Shown here in pieces: positions 36,401 through 48,500 of a stretch of 64,000 nt of DNA (position 1 is its first letter; each line of letters opens with the position of its first letter). Source of the DNA: Anthostomella pinea (Eukaryota > Ascomycota > Sordariomycetes > Xylariales > Xylariaceae); assembly GCA_963556695.1 (NCBI GenBank), contig CAUWAG010000018.1, forward strand, positions 496,001-560,000, written 5' to 3'. The position numbers were made by a program, and so were the translations under genes. The notes beneath the pieces were generated by a model. The model worked only from the letters and a program-made list of their open reading frames with translations, ran no database searches and was not told the origin of the DNA.

Positions 36401-39400
36401 GCGAGCCTCTGAGTTATGGACACAGACAAGCCAGAGCCGCAGGGTAACGCTGTCTGGTCGAACCGCCTACTCTTGAGGAAGGCAACTCGCTAGCCAACAA
36501 GGTGTACATATTAGCATTACTCAGTGTTACTACTCCGGGAGTTATAAGATGCAATGAGCAAGCGCCTCCTTAGTTGAATCTTGACGCAGGTGCTGGAGAT
36601 AGCCTTGAGGAGCTAATTCGGTCTCAGTCGAACGGTGGCTTTTGAATCATGCCATGATAACACCTCGGGTCCAGCCTTCGAATCGAAAGGACATCGTCAT
36701 CGTCATCGACCTCGGCTGACAACCAATATCGTCATATGCGACAATTAGTCGGCACAGTAGCAGCGGGCGGCAACATTCTTTTGAAGCGGGAATTGGTCCG
36801 CTCCCTGGTGTACGTACAAGGACAACGATAAGTCTCCGTAAGATGTGACAGCTGGGTGTAAGTGCGGTCGAATGGGTTGGTCGGTCGAGGCTACTGGACG
36901 TCGACCTTCTGTATGCGACTCAAGCTTACCATCTTAAACCACTCGAGTGTCGGGGATGTCGAGATGATTTCCATACGGGAACTAACTACGACATTCATTG
37001 GTTCAAGACGGAGTTCCATCTAGGATGCTGAGATCTTGGGGGCGGACGTCCCAGCTCGTGCCCTCGCCGTCCGACCAGCTACACTTCGAACGGTGTGGAA
37101 GAGACACCTCATCGTGTTAGCCAGGGAGCGACTATAAGTCGACCTGCACCAAGTAGTGAGTCGTTCCACGGCCACATGGATCTCGGAGCTCAACGGGCTA
37201 TTTTCACAGCAGCGCCCTAGGCCTGACTGGCAGGCATAAAATCAGGCACCGCGCAATACGCGATACGTCTTCAGTGTGAGGAAGCCCCTTTGGTCACGTT
37301 TCCATCTAGAGTTTCTGGTATCCGGCTCCTGATCACGGCGGCGTGGGATTGATAGGCTCAGGGATTTGAGCAACTGCACCGTTGGCGATTATGTGAAAGC
37401 ATGGAGTGCCAGTCCCCGATTGCGAGACGACCGCTCATCCAGGGGTAACGCTATCTCAGTACCGTGATTTGCGGCTAGAGCCGAACAACCACAGCGGCTG
37501 GACAGCACGGACGAACCCCCAGGAAGCCTTCGCCCAACGCTTTAGGGTTGCCTTGCATTCATGCACGCGTCACAAGACGAGCTGGTATCCATGATCGCAA
37601 GCCACGGGGCAGAGACTCGTGGGCGCAACGGATTCATTAGTGACTACGAGGTGAGCAGTTTTTTTAGCAGCCTTGAGGGAGAAACCCGCAGATACCGATA
37701 CCAATGGGAAGCCAAGGATGGTTACAACTGCGACGTATCTGGTTTGCTGTTGGTCTTGTCTCACGCCGGTTCTCAGAGCATCGGCAAATTCAGCACGAGA
37801 CTGTCGCAGAAGACGCTATCTGTGTGTTGGATCGCTTCTTATCCTCCCCTGAACTCGTGCCAATATTGGCTCTCTCCAAAGACCATTGCTAGTCTTGCTG
37901 AAAGCTGTAGACGGTTGGACACACGGCACGAAGGGGGTACGAACCCGCCGAAACGAAGCTCGACTTACCCGCCGGAAGCGATAAAGGGGGCCGGCTACCC
38001 AAGCTGCTCGTCCGGGGCGTTTGGGTAGCAACGGGACAGTTGCCGAGCCAAGGAGAGGCAGTCAATATTTCGGCGAGGGGTGTGAACCAGACCAGGGAGA
38101 GGAGTCAATATTTCGGCGAGGGGGGTGAACCGGGCCAACGAGGATCCATCGTCCCCTTTTGCAGCTGTGATGTGACACGGTCTGAAAGTATTCTGCCAGT
38201 CGGCCTTCACCCCATGCTGGAACCTACAGACACGATGTTTCCCACAACAGATAACATCATGTACTCCTTTGCTGCTCGTGCGGCTAGCGATTGCTGCCAG
38301 CAGAAATACGACTGTGATCATGCAACTATGAGCTCAGGGGCGCGAGTGTCCCGCTCGCAGCCGCGGACTACGCACGAACAGCATACGCGATTGAGAAACA
38401 CCAAGGTGAGGTACGAAGCGCAGCAAGTCTATTCCACTCACACAGTGAAGCCTGTGTAGCCAAGAGGAGAGAATGAAGGGGCCGCGATCCGATCCACCAG
38501 CGTCGTCTGTGAAATTTGGTAGGATATTACCTTGCTGCCCCTGAAGGATGTAATGATTTCTCAGCGCTTCCAGCGTAGAATCAGAAGTTAGCTGCTCCAG
38601 TACCCAGTGAGAAGTGATTGGGCTGCGAATGAGCGGTTATTCGTGGCTGTAGCTGACCTGGGATCCCCTTTACGCAGAGAGATGCATCCAACATCTTGGC
38701 TCAACCTTTCCGAAGGCCAGCACGAGGATGTGAATGATACGACTCTCTATCCAAGGTCCGTACATCAGGCAGAGAGAGGGAGCTAATAGTCTAGAATGTT
38801 CCGCCTGTCGGAACAGGGTCCCCCTCCCGTCCTATGACCCAGATGTTCGCGATACTTATCTATGTCCAGCTCCCTGTCCACAGGACGCCGAGGCTCCCAA
38901 CAGTAACACTGAACACTTGGCTCGATTTCCAGACGTATCTCGGCTGGAGCCAAGCACTAATCATTGTGGCTTGCTGTGGGAAACCAGGAACTTAATCGTT
39001 CTAGTCGACTTGTGATCGTACTGCCCAAATCATCAGTATGTGTGGCACGTTTCACCGTCTCATCAGCGGAGATAACCTTCCCAATGTGTACGCATTGCTG
39101 TCCATATCACTGTCCGTAGCAATACAACCACACAATCCGAACCTACAAGAGGTTCACGATCTGGGGGAAATAAACTCTACGAAGCGAAAGTTTTGGCGAA
39201 AGGTTTGCACCTGGCAGTCCCCACCCCGTCAGGAAGGTAGAGCGAGGACCACGACAAGAAGACTTGTGATGACCGCAGTAGTGAGGATGCCAATTCGACC
39301 AAGTAATGCTGGCACATCAGGGTGAAGAGGAAGGAAGTTGGCAGACACCCGTTTACAAACCTTGATTCGGCAGGTGCGTAAATGCTGAACTGGCACGGGA

Positions 39401-41153
39401 CAAGGCGGTGATTGGAAGTCCTGACCAGCCCCCTATTGAAGGAGGCTAGCAACGGTTGCCAGTGACCACCTACGCCAACGAACGCGTGAATGCAGCTTCG
39501 CATACGCCTTATTGTTGGTCTGCTCGGTTAAATTAGTTCCAAAGATCCATGGACCCATCAAGCCTGGTTTGGCAATCCGGATGGATTCGCGCGACGGGCG
39601 ACTCGCCCTCTTCTTCCGGTCAAAACCAACGAACACCTACATTAACACTCTTCAGGGAGAGAATCAAATATGACAGCGTGGCTAAGCTCGAAGATTGTGC
39701 TTCTTGTAGATACCCCGACTGGTTGGTACTGGGTTAACACAGACGAAACGGCATGGTGACAAGGCGTCAAGCTATCAATGCTACTGGAAGAACATTCCAC
39801 TTTCTAATGGAAGCCGATGTGTTCCGTCGGGCACAGGTCCAGTATATTACACTTCTCTCTCAAGAAGATATATTCTTGTTTTTTGTCCGGCTGTCGATGA
39901 CCACTATAATCACTATCCGGAGCACACCAGGGATCTGACTCGTCAAGTCCCCAAGACTATACCACTGAGCCCGGAAAGGAGCCTACTCGCAGTAGGAAAA
40001 GGGGCGATTACGTGGTTATTCCAGGCAACTACGTTTGTGATGCTTACTTACCACGGTATGCTAGGCTACTACGCAAGTCATTCTGTCCACCGCTCGTTAC
40101 ATACCACCTAAGTATGATGTACTGGAGCATCTCCGACTTCGAAGCTTCACATGAGTACGACGACTAGGTTGAATACTGCACTTGGAGTACGAAGGAAAAT
40201 TGCCCGAGCCGACCATGGACCATCGCGCTCTCACCAGACGTCTGACATCCCTGACCTTACACCGAGCTCACCGACGCTTGCCGAGACCGGCGGCATCTTG
40301 ACCGAATCTCACCTCCATAGGCAGCGCGTCGTCACGACCTCGCCCGCTCCTGCAGCTCACCCCAACGGCGTCGTCAGCGACTTGATGTACCATTGGGCAG
40401 ATGCGACCAGTCCATGTATCCGAGGCCCGACGTCCAATCAAGCTCACGGTGCCGATTCGCAACCCCAGGCCGGCCCTGTGAGTGACGGCCTCTGTAGGGC
40501 TATCGAACAAGCGACGGACGCGTCGGTGGCACGCAATAGCAGGGGAGGAAATGTCTGACAGTGGAGAACTGCCCGACAAGATGCAGTTACGGCGTCGCTA
40601 TACTCGGGCTGATTGGGTTCCAATGGGCCAATGCAGCCGAGCTCGTAATCGAGCTTCCTCTTTGGCACCTGGAGCTCCATCGGCTGACATACGCTTGACT
40701 TGACCGCCGTCTTGTTACCCCTCCGCAACTGCGTATACCACGACTGCAGACACACAAGGGCTTACGTAGCCTTCTCAAGTGCACTGGGGGCTAGACTTCT
40801 TGACCAGCGTCAATCGGAGTCGCTCAGGACAAGTAGGGTGAAGCTGTAGACTTGGCATCACGGTGATCCCAGGCTCTGGAGTATTGGACATCGGCCTGGA
40901 CCAAGACCACACGAAACCACCATATTTCCGTGATTGTGTATTATATTCACTCGCGTGATACAGACTCAAAGTGCGCACTGGCGTGAAAATACGTCAGCTT
41001 GTCATATTACTTTGCAATTGTACGCATCTTGTCTGCTTGTTTGCCGTTGCGGTAAGACGCCAGGACTGTTTCGAGTGTGCGCACATCCTCTTGGCCATAG
41101 TTTCAGTCGTCCTGCCAAGAGCGTTTCAACCACTCTACAGTATCACAGAAACC
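36401..41153. other. Gene-poor region, second half
   Basis: About 4.75 kb. Open frames at 37561-38028 and 40151-40558 (about 135-155 codons) have no motifs or family and look like chance frames in balanced-composition DNA. A 43-bp tandem duplication lies at about 38052-38137. The last few hundred bases are probably the promoter of the gene starting at 41154. Confidence 0.5.
38052..38137. repeat. 43-bp tandem duplication, two copies
   Basis: The block GTCAATATTTCGGCGAGGGG starts at 38061 and again at 38104, a period of 43 bp. Flanking bases (GGAGAGG before, GTGAACCRGRCCA after) are also shared with a few substitutions. There is no coding context. Confidence 0.8.
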
Positions 41154-43435
41154 ATGCCATACGCCGACAACCTGTACTCAATGAGCGACGACTCAGAGGG
41201 CGACGACTTTGCGGATCAGCTGTCACCCTCAGACGGCTACTTCGCCTCGTCCTCGTCCAATGCCATACCCAGTATACCCAACGTGATGGTCCCTGACCCC
41301 ACGCTCGCGCAACATTCAGAGACGAGCGCTGAATCGAAAGCTCGAGAGGCGAACGAGGAGGGACTCTTAAATACCCAAAGGCACCAAGACCGCCGTCCTG
41401 CGGAACCTGTCTCTTCTCGGGAATCTGGTCGATCGGAGCAGGCTACAGTTGTTTCTTCCTTCGTCTCACCATTACGATACCATCCTCCCATTACGTATCC
41501 GCAGACGTCAGCGCCGCCGACGCCCTTACGAACACTCCCGACCCGTGGACGTACACCTTCCGTGTACTCTGACGCGCCACCAGCGTACACTCCCTCGCCT
41601 ACCTCTGCACTCTCCCCTGCGACCGCCACTCAGCAGACACAGCCGAGAAACTACAGCACCTTCACCAGCACCATGGGCGTGTCGGAAGTGGAAAATGAGA
41701 GGCTGCTTGGGTTGAACGCCGAGAGCATGAGCCACCCAGGTGACGAGGAGGCCGGCACCCCAGCCTGGAGCAGACGTGTAAGGAGACGGCTGCCTGCATG
41801 GTTCAACTGGCGGCTTGGGCTGCTTGCTCTGATCATCCTGGCTGTGTCAGTTGGATTTCTCGTCAGTTCTGTCCGGCCAGTCAAAGACGACAACGTGAGT
41901 CCGCTCTACTTTCTATTGCATCCCGTTCTACAAGCGAATGAAGTCAGTCCACTAATGGCTTACCAGAAAACAACCATCCGGCCGGCCGAGCCAGTCGAGC
42001 AGCAGCCAGTGGAGAAAGAGCCCCAGGATCCGGAAGAGCCCAATGCCCCTGATACGTCTGCGCCTGCCACATCCTTCGTGCCCACATACTGCGAGGGTGC
42101 CCAGCATCGCTTCAACGACCAGATTCTGGCCCTCAACTTTGACAAGAGCCAGAACGTCACCTTCCTCCAGGACCACCACCACCGTCGACATGCCGGCAAG
42201 TTTCAAGTGCTCGTTGGCGGACAGGTTGATGTCAGACGGCTGGACGGCGGCGGCGACCCGCGTGTGGTGCTCGAGATCGCCACCAACGATCCGGAATTGC
42301 TACTCGACGTTGTTGCCGATGGAGAGCTTCAGGTCATGAAAGTGAGCGTCCCCAGGAAATACGATTCAACGGTCGAGGGGCAGATGCCGTGTGTCGAAAT
42401 GAAAGCCACCATCTGGGTGCCCGAAAGTGCAGATGTCGGGGTGCTCACAATCGGCGTAATCCATCTTGATATTATGCTTCTCGACGACCTGTCTCTCCGT
42501 GTGGCAGATTACACTAGAGTCTCTTCGGTCACCGGCGACATTACCTCGGGAGCTAGCCAGCCAGCATCGTACGAGAAACCCGGCATTGTATCGAATACCG
42601 CCCCGGACTACACGTTCGTGCCGGCGAAGGAGTCGTATTCGCTCGATTCTCGAGTCATCGAAGTTACCACCACGTCGGGAAACATCGGTGGCAACTGGCC
42701 CTTAAATGATATGCTCGGACTGCACTCCACATCTGGCGACATCAAAGTCAGCATTACGCCCAAGGAAGAGCTAAAGTCGGACCCCAAGTCCGCCGTCCTG
42801 TCATTGAGCTCCATTTCAGGCGCCGTCCATGCCACGGAGCCGGTCCATGATATTGAGCAGATCCCACTGCGCGACTACCTCGTGGACATCAAGTCGACAT
42901 CCGGAGGGATCCACAGCGCCTTCGCTTCGGTCAGGGCATCGCACTGAAAAGCACCTCAAGCGACATTGCGCTCGACTTGCTGCCCGTCATCAACCAAGCC
43001 AAGATCTCGCCAAAGGTACCTGCTCAGCTGGAGACAGCCACGACAAGCGGTACCACCGCCGTGCGCGTGCTCGAGCCAATCTGGTTCGGAAGCACGGGGG
43101 ACGACCAGGCAGCCACGGTTTCCGAAGGCCTGGGCGACGGCGAGCTGCTGGCCGAGTCGATCTCGCGGTCGTTCAACTGCCTCCAGGCTCTGCACAAGTC
43201 TACCAGCGGAGACATCGGGCTCCGCTATCCGCAGGCGTGGGAGGGCGGCCTCTCCGCCGCGACGACTAGCGGCGAGCTCAAGGTCAGGGGCAAGGACGTC
43301 AAGATTGTGAAATCCAAGGGCGGTTGGGCAGGGCACAAGATGGAAGCGAGGAAGGGGCCGGCTGGGGTGGGGTCGACCATCCAGGTTCATGCGTTGATGG
43401 GCACATTGGATGCCATCATTGGGGACGAACGGTGA
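41154..43435 (+). CDS. Type II membrane protein with repetitive beta C-terminal domain; apparent frameshift
   Basis: Exon 1 is 41154-41894, a 72-nt intron (GTGAGT..CAG) is 41895-41966, and exon 2 starts at 41967. The N-terminal 210 residues are cytosolic-looking, acidic and Pro/Ser/Thr-rich with PPAY. They are followed by basic residues and one transmembrane segment (LGLLALIILAVSVGFLVSSV), then a large predicted extracellular region. That region repeats short beta motifs such as SSVTGDITSG, TTTSGNIGG, HSTSGDIKVS and KSTSGGIHS, resembling DUF4097-like / adhesin beta-helix domains of fungal membrane proteins. At about 42925 the frame must shift by one: frame 1 ends at a TGA at 42945, while the continuation (GIALKSTSSDIALDLL through KSTSGDIGLRYPQ) is open in another frame to 43435. 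No intron fits there. Either the allele is damaged or the assembly lost one base. Function unknown. Confidence 0.7.
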
Positions 43436-43776
43436 AGTTGCCGGTGCGCTGGCGTGGATTTAATACATGGTATCTTTATGATAGGAAAGGAAATACCCTC
43501 GCTTTTGCTACTTTATTTGGGTCAGCGGCGTTTAGGTAGGTACTACGGAGTTCAGGCAGCCATTTACTACACCAATATGGATATTGCTATGTCTCACCGA
43601 ACTCGCTGTACCCATAGACATCTCACTACTCGTAAATGCTGTTTTCTAACATTGGTCTAAAGATTTATTGATCTATTGAGAAACAGGCAATGAGCGTAAT
43701 GACGTGGCTTGAGAGGAGTATCATCGAATCGGACTTCGTTCCAGAGTTCGAGATGGCAAGCTGATATAAAGTGTAA
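43436..43776. other. Intergenic 3' region
   Basis: A 340-bp stretch between the membrane protein gene and the pogo-type element. It includes TTTAGGTAGGTACTACGG at about 43530-43547. No coding signal. Confidence 0.5.
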
Positions 43777-43778
43777 TA

Positions 43779-43853
43779 ACGGCGGGGGCATGCAGATGGG
43801 ACAGCCCCCCAGATGGGACAGTTCCCCCACCAAAACACAACATTTGCACCCAC
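43779..43853 (+). repeat. Left terminal inverted repeat of pogo-type element
   Basis: Perfectly complementary to the right end (about 45088-45162) for about 75 bp, from ACGGCGGGGG to TTTGCACCCAC. It includes two copies of AGATGGGACAG separated by C-runs, likely transposase-binding subrepeats (inference). Confidence 0.92.
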
Positions 43854-44113
43854 CCACATCTCTATCGGGATTGAAGCTGTAGATATCATAAATATATCGT
43901 CTGAATTGTCTTTTCTTGGTGTTTCTTCCAATGTGGAATTTATTAGGTGTCCTACAGCGGGATGTCCCGTGGCGGGGGTCGGAAGTTAGCACGTCCGGCC
44001 CTAATCTGAGGGGTAATGGGACCCGTGCCCCCTATCCCTCCCAACCAGGCAGAAGTTCTGTGGTTCTTTTTTTCCTTTTTTTCTGTAAGCATCATAAGTT
44101 TTAGTATGTCGAA

Positions 44114-44998
44114 ATGGCGCCTTTATACACCGAAGAAGACCTTGCTAAGGCGATAGCCGCCGTGAACGGTGACGATCTGTCCCTCCAGAAGGCTGTCCAG
44201 CGCTATGGAGTGAGTACCAGAAACCACCCTTTCTCGCAAAGTTAAAGAATTCACGATGCCTACAACTGGCACCCAGCGTGAAGGACATGCTTACGGGCAG
44301 AAAATAAGCCCTGCTCAAGAAATGAAGGTGATTTCATGGATTCTGTACCAAGAAAAGGCCGGCCATGCCCCTACTCACGCCAATGTGAGGTACATCATCC
44401 AGAAGATCCTACTGTCACGGCGAGCATACTGGGGAGCTGGGACATGGCCTGTAGCAAGCAGCTATTACTCTATTGACAAGAATATCAAGACTAGAGAGGA
44501 AAGGAAGAGAGAGAGAGAAATAGGTACAGTGGGAGGTTGTGTGACGGCCTGCACAGACCTTCCCACATGACAAGCGGATACTTCCCAATAGGGGAAGGAT
44601 CCGACCAGAGGATCCCCTTAAAGGGGCAACCTCCCACTGTACCTATCTCTCTCTCTCTCTTCCTTTCCTCTCTAGTCTTGATGTTCTCGTCAATAGAGTA
44701 ATAGCTGCTTGCTGCCGGCCATGTCCCAGCTCCTCAGTACGCTCGCCGTGACAACCAGCGGGCGGAGAGATGACGACTTTTGCGCGAAGTGCAGAACCTG
44801 GAGACCAAAGAATCAGAGGAATCGCCTTCTGAGGACTCCCTCTCCTCTGATTCAACAGATTTAGACGATCTAGACGAAGGGGTGGTTGTTGACAAAGAGG
44901 GCAAGGGAGTGTCTGACGAGCCAGATGATGAAGAGGAAGAGCCCATTGTGATGCGATCTCGGCGCCGAGAAATCCGCCAACCCGCGCGCTACCGCTAA
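44114..44998 (+). pseudogene. Remnant of a Fot1/pogo transposase lacking its DDE core
   Basis: Three coding pieces survive. At 44114 an ATG opens a psq-type helix-turn-helix (YTEEDLAKAIAAVNGDDLSL and KAVQRYGV), which stops after about 40 residues unless an intron follows the GTGAGT at 44209. From about 44256 the second, CENP-B/Tc5-like helix-turn-helix is readable (TTGTQREGHAYGQKISPAQE, then WILYQEKAGHAPTHANVRYI). From about 44780 the acidic C-terminus is readable (REVQNLETKESEESPSEDSL, ending RSRRREIRQPARYR). In known Fot1/pogo transposases the roughly 250-residue DDE catalytic domain lies between the second HTH and the tail; here that part is deleted. Confidence 0.85.
44413..44753. repeat. 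Large internal palindrome in the pogo-type element
   Basis: Left arm 44413-44539 and right arm 44627-44753, each 127 bp, are inverted copies of one another with about seven differences, nearly all transitions. The spacer is 87 bp. The arms start TGTCACGGCGAG and end TACAGTGGGAGGTTG, and contain an (AG)n purine tract. Part of the transposase coding sequence is in the left arm, so the structure looks like an inverted duplication that replaced the catalytic core. Confidence 0.9.
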
Positions 44999-45087
44999 AA
45001 GCACTGGTATTGCTAAAAATACCAAGAAAAGGCGATTCTTTTGATATATATACAATATCTATAGCCTCAATACCAATGGGGTTATAT

Positions 45088-45162
45088 GTGGGTGCAAATG
45101 TTGTGTTTTGGTGGGGGAACTGTCCCATCTGGGGGGCTGTCCCATCTGCATGCCCCCGCCGT
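45088..45162 (-). repeat. Right terminal inverted repeat of pogo-type element
   Basis: Reverse complement of the left repeat. The element ends CCCCCGCCGT and is followed by the target TA. Confidence 0.92.
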
Positions 45163-45164
45163 TA

Positions 45165-45543
45165 AAGCATCGCCTAACACGGGAAACAAATGCTTCGTCT
45201 AAAACGAGACACGAAAATTAACTATCTGTGAGATTTAAGTTGGTCTGTATTGGAAGGGAAGAAGGATAGCTGTTGGGGGTACCACCCTACTTGAATAGGT
45301 GGGAAAGGTATTCCTGACAGCTACTTGTGATCCCACAGGATGACACATATACTGCTCACAACAAGGCTATATAACGCCGCTGAGAACGTATTCTGGCACT
45401 ATCTAAAGATGCAAAACCAGCAGCTCCAGCCCGGCGCCCCCCAGAACCATTTCCCTATGCTGTTTCTTCAGTCTATGGTGAGTGACGGTGGCTAGGTTCA
45501 TCACCTGGGAGCATCAAGGGAATTGGGGTGAATGTCGAGGCCC
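45165..45543. other. Short intergenic stretch
   Basis: A 380-bp stretch between the transposon and the 3' end of the small Cys-rich gene. No coding signal; probably 3' UTR and terminator of that minus-strand gene. Confidence 0.5.
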
Positions 45544-48500
45544 TCATTCCTCAGAATCATCGTCGTCGTCTTCGAAAAATTCGCCGTCGCAGATAAAGTT
45601 AGGGTCACGCGTGTCGATTTCCGGCGCGCCCCCACGGTAGTAGCAGTTGACGGCGGCGCGGTCTACGAGGATGAGTCTTATCAGCCGTTGCAAATGTTGC
45701 CGGTTCAAGTCCTGGGCCTATGTTAGCACGTCGTCCTCGAACCCGACGGGACATACTTCCGCGACAGGACAACAAGGAACAGGGAAGTCCATCCGGCGAA
45801 AACACAGTTTGGAGTATTGGACGGGGATATTCAGAGAAACGTACCCTGGGCTGGGGGTAGCCGATGCAGTGTAAGCACGTGTGAGATTCCTGGCGCGGGA
45901 TCTCGAGGATGTCGACGGCATTCCGGTACCACCGACAGCGGCGTAGTGCTCGGTTACTCATTCGGCCTGCGTCGCAGATCACGTTTTCCTCGCGTATGAA
46001 GTCCACAGACCCGCACGTCTGGCAGACTGGGTGCGAAGTCAGTGATTGCAATGCTGGAAAGGTACGAGGATGGTGAGATGGGGAGGAGCAAGGAGGAGGA
46101 TGAGAGAAAGCAAGTATTGTTTGTTTGTTTTGTTTTTAACGTGGGGGGTAGCTCCTCAGTAGTGCAAACCACGCCTCCCAGAGCCTCTGCATCGCAGGGT
46201 TGTGGAGGTCTCAAGATAATAAGTACAGTCAGTCCCGCTCACGGGCCCATCCCCGTTGTTGCGGCGGTATGACCTTGGGGTCATCCATCTGGTCCTTTAA
46301 GGAAGGCTATCTATCGGGGGCAGATTGTTGAAAAGAACTTGCTCTTCTCTACGAATTTTGCCCATTCTGTGCTCCTCTCCCCTAAGTATTGTAAACAAGC
46401 TGTCCTAGGCGAATGCCTAGGCAGTAGCCGATTTTTCCCCAGCCTCTTACAAAAGAAAATATGTTGTGGTGTTTTCTTCTCACCACAATTGCAGTGATTA
46501 TTCGAGTCTGTGTGCCCAAAGCGTTCATGGTAGCTGGCAAAGTCGCCATGTCCAGATCTGGCCGCTAGAAGTCTGTGTAAAGTACTCCTCTTAAAAGATA
46601 TAAGGTCTCTTTTAGTTATTATGTGTGAGTATACTTCTTGATACCTAGATTCTGATTGGTCTTTCTACCATTGGTTGAACTCTTTTCTGTCCTTTTTTTT
46701 GAAATCTCTCTTGACCTAAGAGATTGTAGGAAGGCTTATTGTGTCTGTTTCCAGCATGGCACCCTCTTTTGCTAATATGTTGGCAGCTTCATTGCCATCA
46801 ATATCTCTGTGTCCAGGAATCCACTTGACGGTCACTCCAGGAGTATGTGCTGTGGCAAGTTCTTGAAATCGTAGAAAAATATTCTGTGATGTCTCGGGTG
46901 GAGTCCCATTGAGCCCATCAACCACTGACGTGTTGTCCAGGCAGACATATAGCTGTTTTCTGTGTCTAATTGCCCTGGCTGCTGCAAGACCTTGGAGAGC
47001 ACCATAGACTTCAGCATCTACTACTTCTGCTTGCAGAAGTCTACCCTTTCCCCGGTATATTTCTTGAGTAGTGTTGCCTTTCCTGATGGTATAACCCCAT
47101 CCAGTGCGGGTTGTACCTTGGTCAACCAATTGTGATCCATCTGAGTAGATAACAAGGTCAGTGTTCACATTTCTCTCCTATAGCCATTGCTTAAAGAGCT
47201 CTGTTTTTTTGTCTTTGTCTTTGCGGATTGGGGGCTTCTTCCATGATGGCCTGGTAAGTGTTGGTCTCTGGAAGTCAGGGACTAGCTGGAAACTCCTTTG
47301 TAGCCTTGTTGGATCCTTGCGGGCTTGTATTTGGAGCCTGCCAACAAGAGGGTGTCTCTGGTCTATTCGTCCTAGTCGAAGGCCGTGACGTCGTCGTATT
47401 GACTCTGCAAGAACTCCAGCTGGGGGAATCTGCGATTCAAAATATAGGATATGCCCAGGGTGTGTTTTCCAGACTGGCAAGATAGCCCTGATCGCCGTTC
47501 ATAGTACAGCATCTATTGTCCCAAGAAGCCCCTTAATGCGACATGCTGATGTCTCACCTGAGCTCCTGATTTTTTCCATTCCTGGGTACCAGGTCTCCAG
47601 GCCGTGTGTAAGAATAGGAATAACACAAGCTTTCACAGCCCTCCTGGTTGATTTTACTGGGAGTCCCTTGACTGTGTTGCATAGTCCTCGAAAGTGATTT
47701 GCTACCCTACTAACTTTCTTGGCCCAGTGAGAAACATGAACTTTGAAGTTTAGTTTTCTATCCAGAAGGACACCTAGCCATTGCATAGAATGCTTAGCTA
47801 TTTTGTTCATTATCCTGTGGCGGACTGGAGGGTTGTCTGAGTTCTTTTTCCGCAAGAAGTACATGATCTCGGTTTTGTTGGGGTCAAACTCAATAGTATT
47901 ATTGTGTCCCCATTAGTTGAGCAAATAAAGGTTTTTAGAAGCCTCTGTAGCTGTTTCCTCAAGGTTCTTTCTAATACAGAGAGTTGCTAGGTCGTCTGCA
48001 TATCCAAAGCGTCTTCTTTTCATGACAAATTGGGCACAGATTGGCTCGGTATACAGCATGTAAAGGATTGGAGAGGCTGGTGAACCTTGTGGTAGCCCAC
48101 AAGTGAGAGCTTTTATATCAGTCATAATACCTTCAAATCGAACTCTTGCGGACCGCTCGGACATAAATGACTGGACCCATCTTATAAGAAAGCCTGGCCA
48201 GCCCTGTTCTCTCATGCGAACCACCAGCCGTCCCTTTAGGGCAGCATCAAAGGCCCCTTTCACATCTGACGTGACTACTGTTGCAACCAGGCCTTGGTCA
48301 AGGGCCTGCTCAATATCGTGTATGAGTGCAGCTACCAGGTCAGTGGCAGAGCGCTTTAGTAGAGCTCCAAAATGTTGTGGAGCTAGAATCCCAAGTTTGA
48401 CAACAAACCAGGTAATTCTTTTCGCGATGAGTCGTTCTAGGCCTTTGCCAAGACATGACAGTAGCGATATTGGTCTGTAGGCCCTGTGATTGGAGTAGTC

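Larger units (their letters stand above)
43779..45162 (+). mobile_element. Non-autonomous Fot1/pogo-type DNA transposon
   Basis: A 1384-bp element bounded by inverted repeats starting ACGGCGGGGGCATGCAGATG and flanked by TA on both sides (43777-43778 and 45163-45164), the target duplication of the Tc1/mariner/pogo superfamily. The terminal repeats are perfect for about 75 bp and continue imperfectly to about 140 bp. Each contains a tandem AGATGGGACAG motif. Inside, the plus strand encodes the N-terminal DNA-binding part and an acidic C-terminal tail of a Fot1/pogo-like transposase; the catalytic DDE core is missing and its place is taken by a 341-bp palindromic structure. The element cannot make an active transposase but could be mobilised in trans if an intact relative exists. 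Family assignment rests on the TA duplication and the helix-turn-helix motifs. Confidence 0.9.

Noticed and set aside
40151..40558. 135-codon frame with an ATG start
   Set aside because: No motif, neighbour or composition evidence; consistent with a chance frame.
44643..45128. 161-codon minus-strand frame inside the pogo-type element
   Set aside because: It is the antisense of the terminal repeat, the acidic transposase tail and the right palindrome arm; the plus-strand reading explains the sequence.
46243..46288. First exon of the small Cys-rich gene at the ATG at 46288 with a GTGAGC donor (MDDPKVIPPQQRGWA), which also splices in phase
   Set aside because: This sequence lies inside the 3' UTR of the LINE, between the ORF2 stop at 46311 and the A-rich tail at 46118-46139, so it belongs to the element. 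The exon at 51845-51818 outside the target duplication is the better native start.
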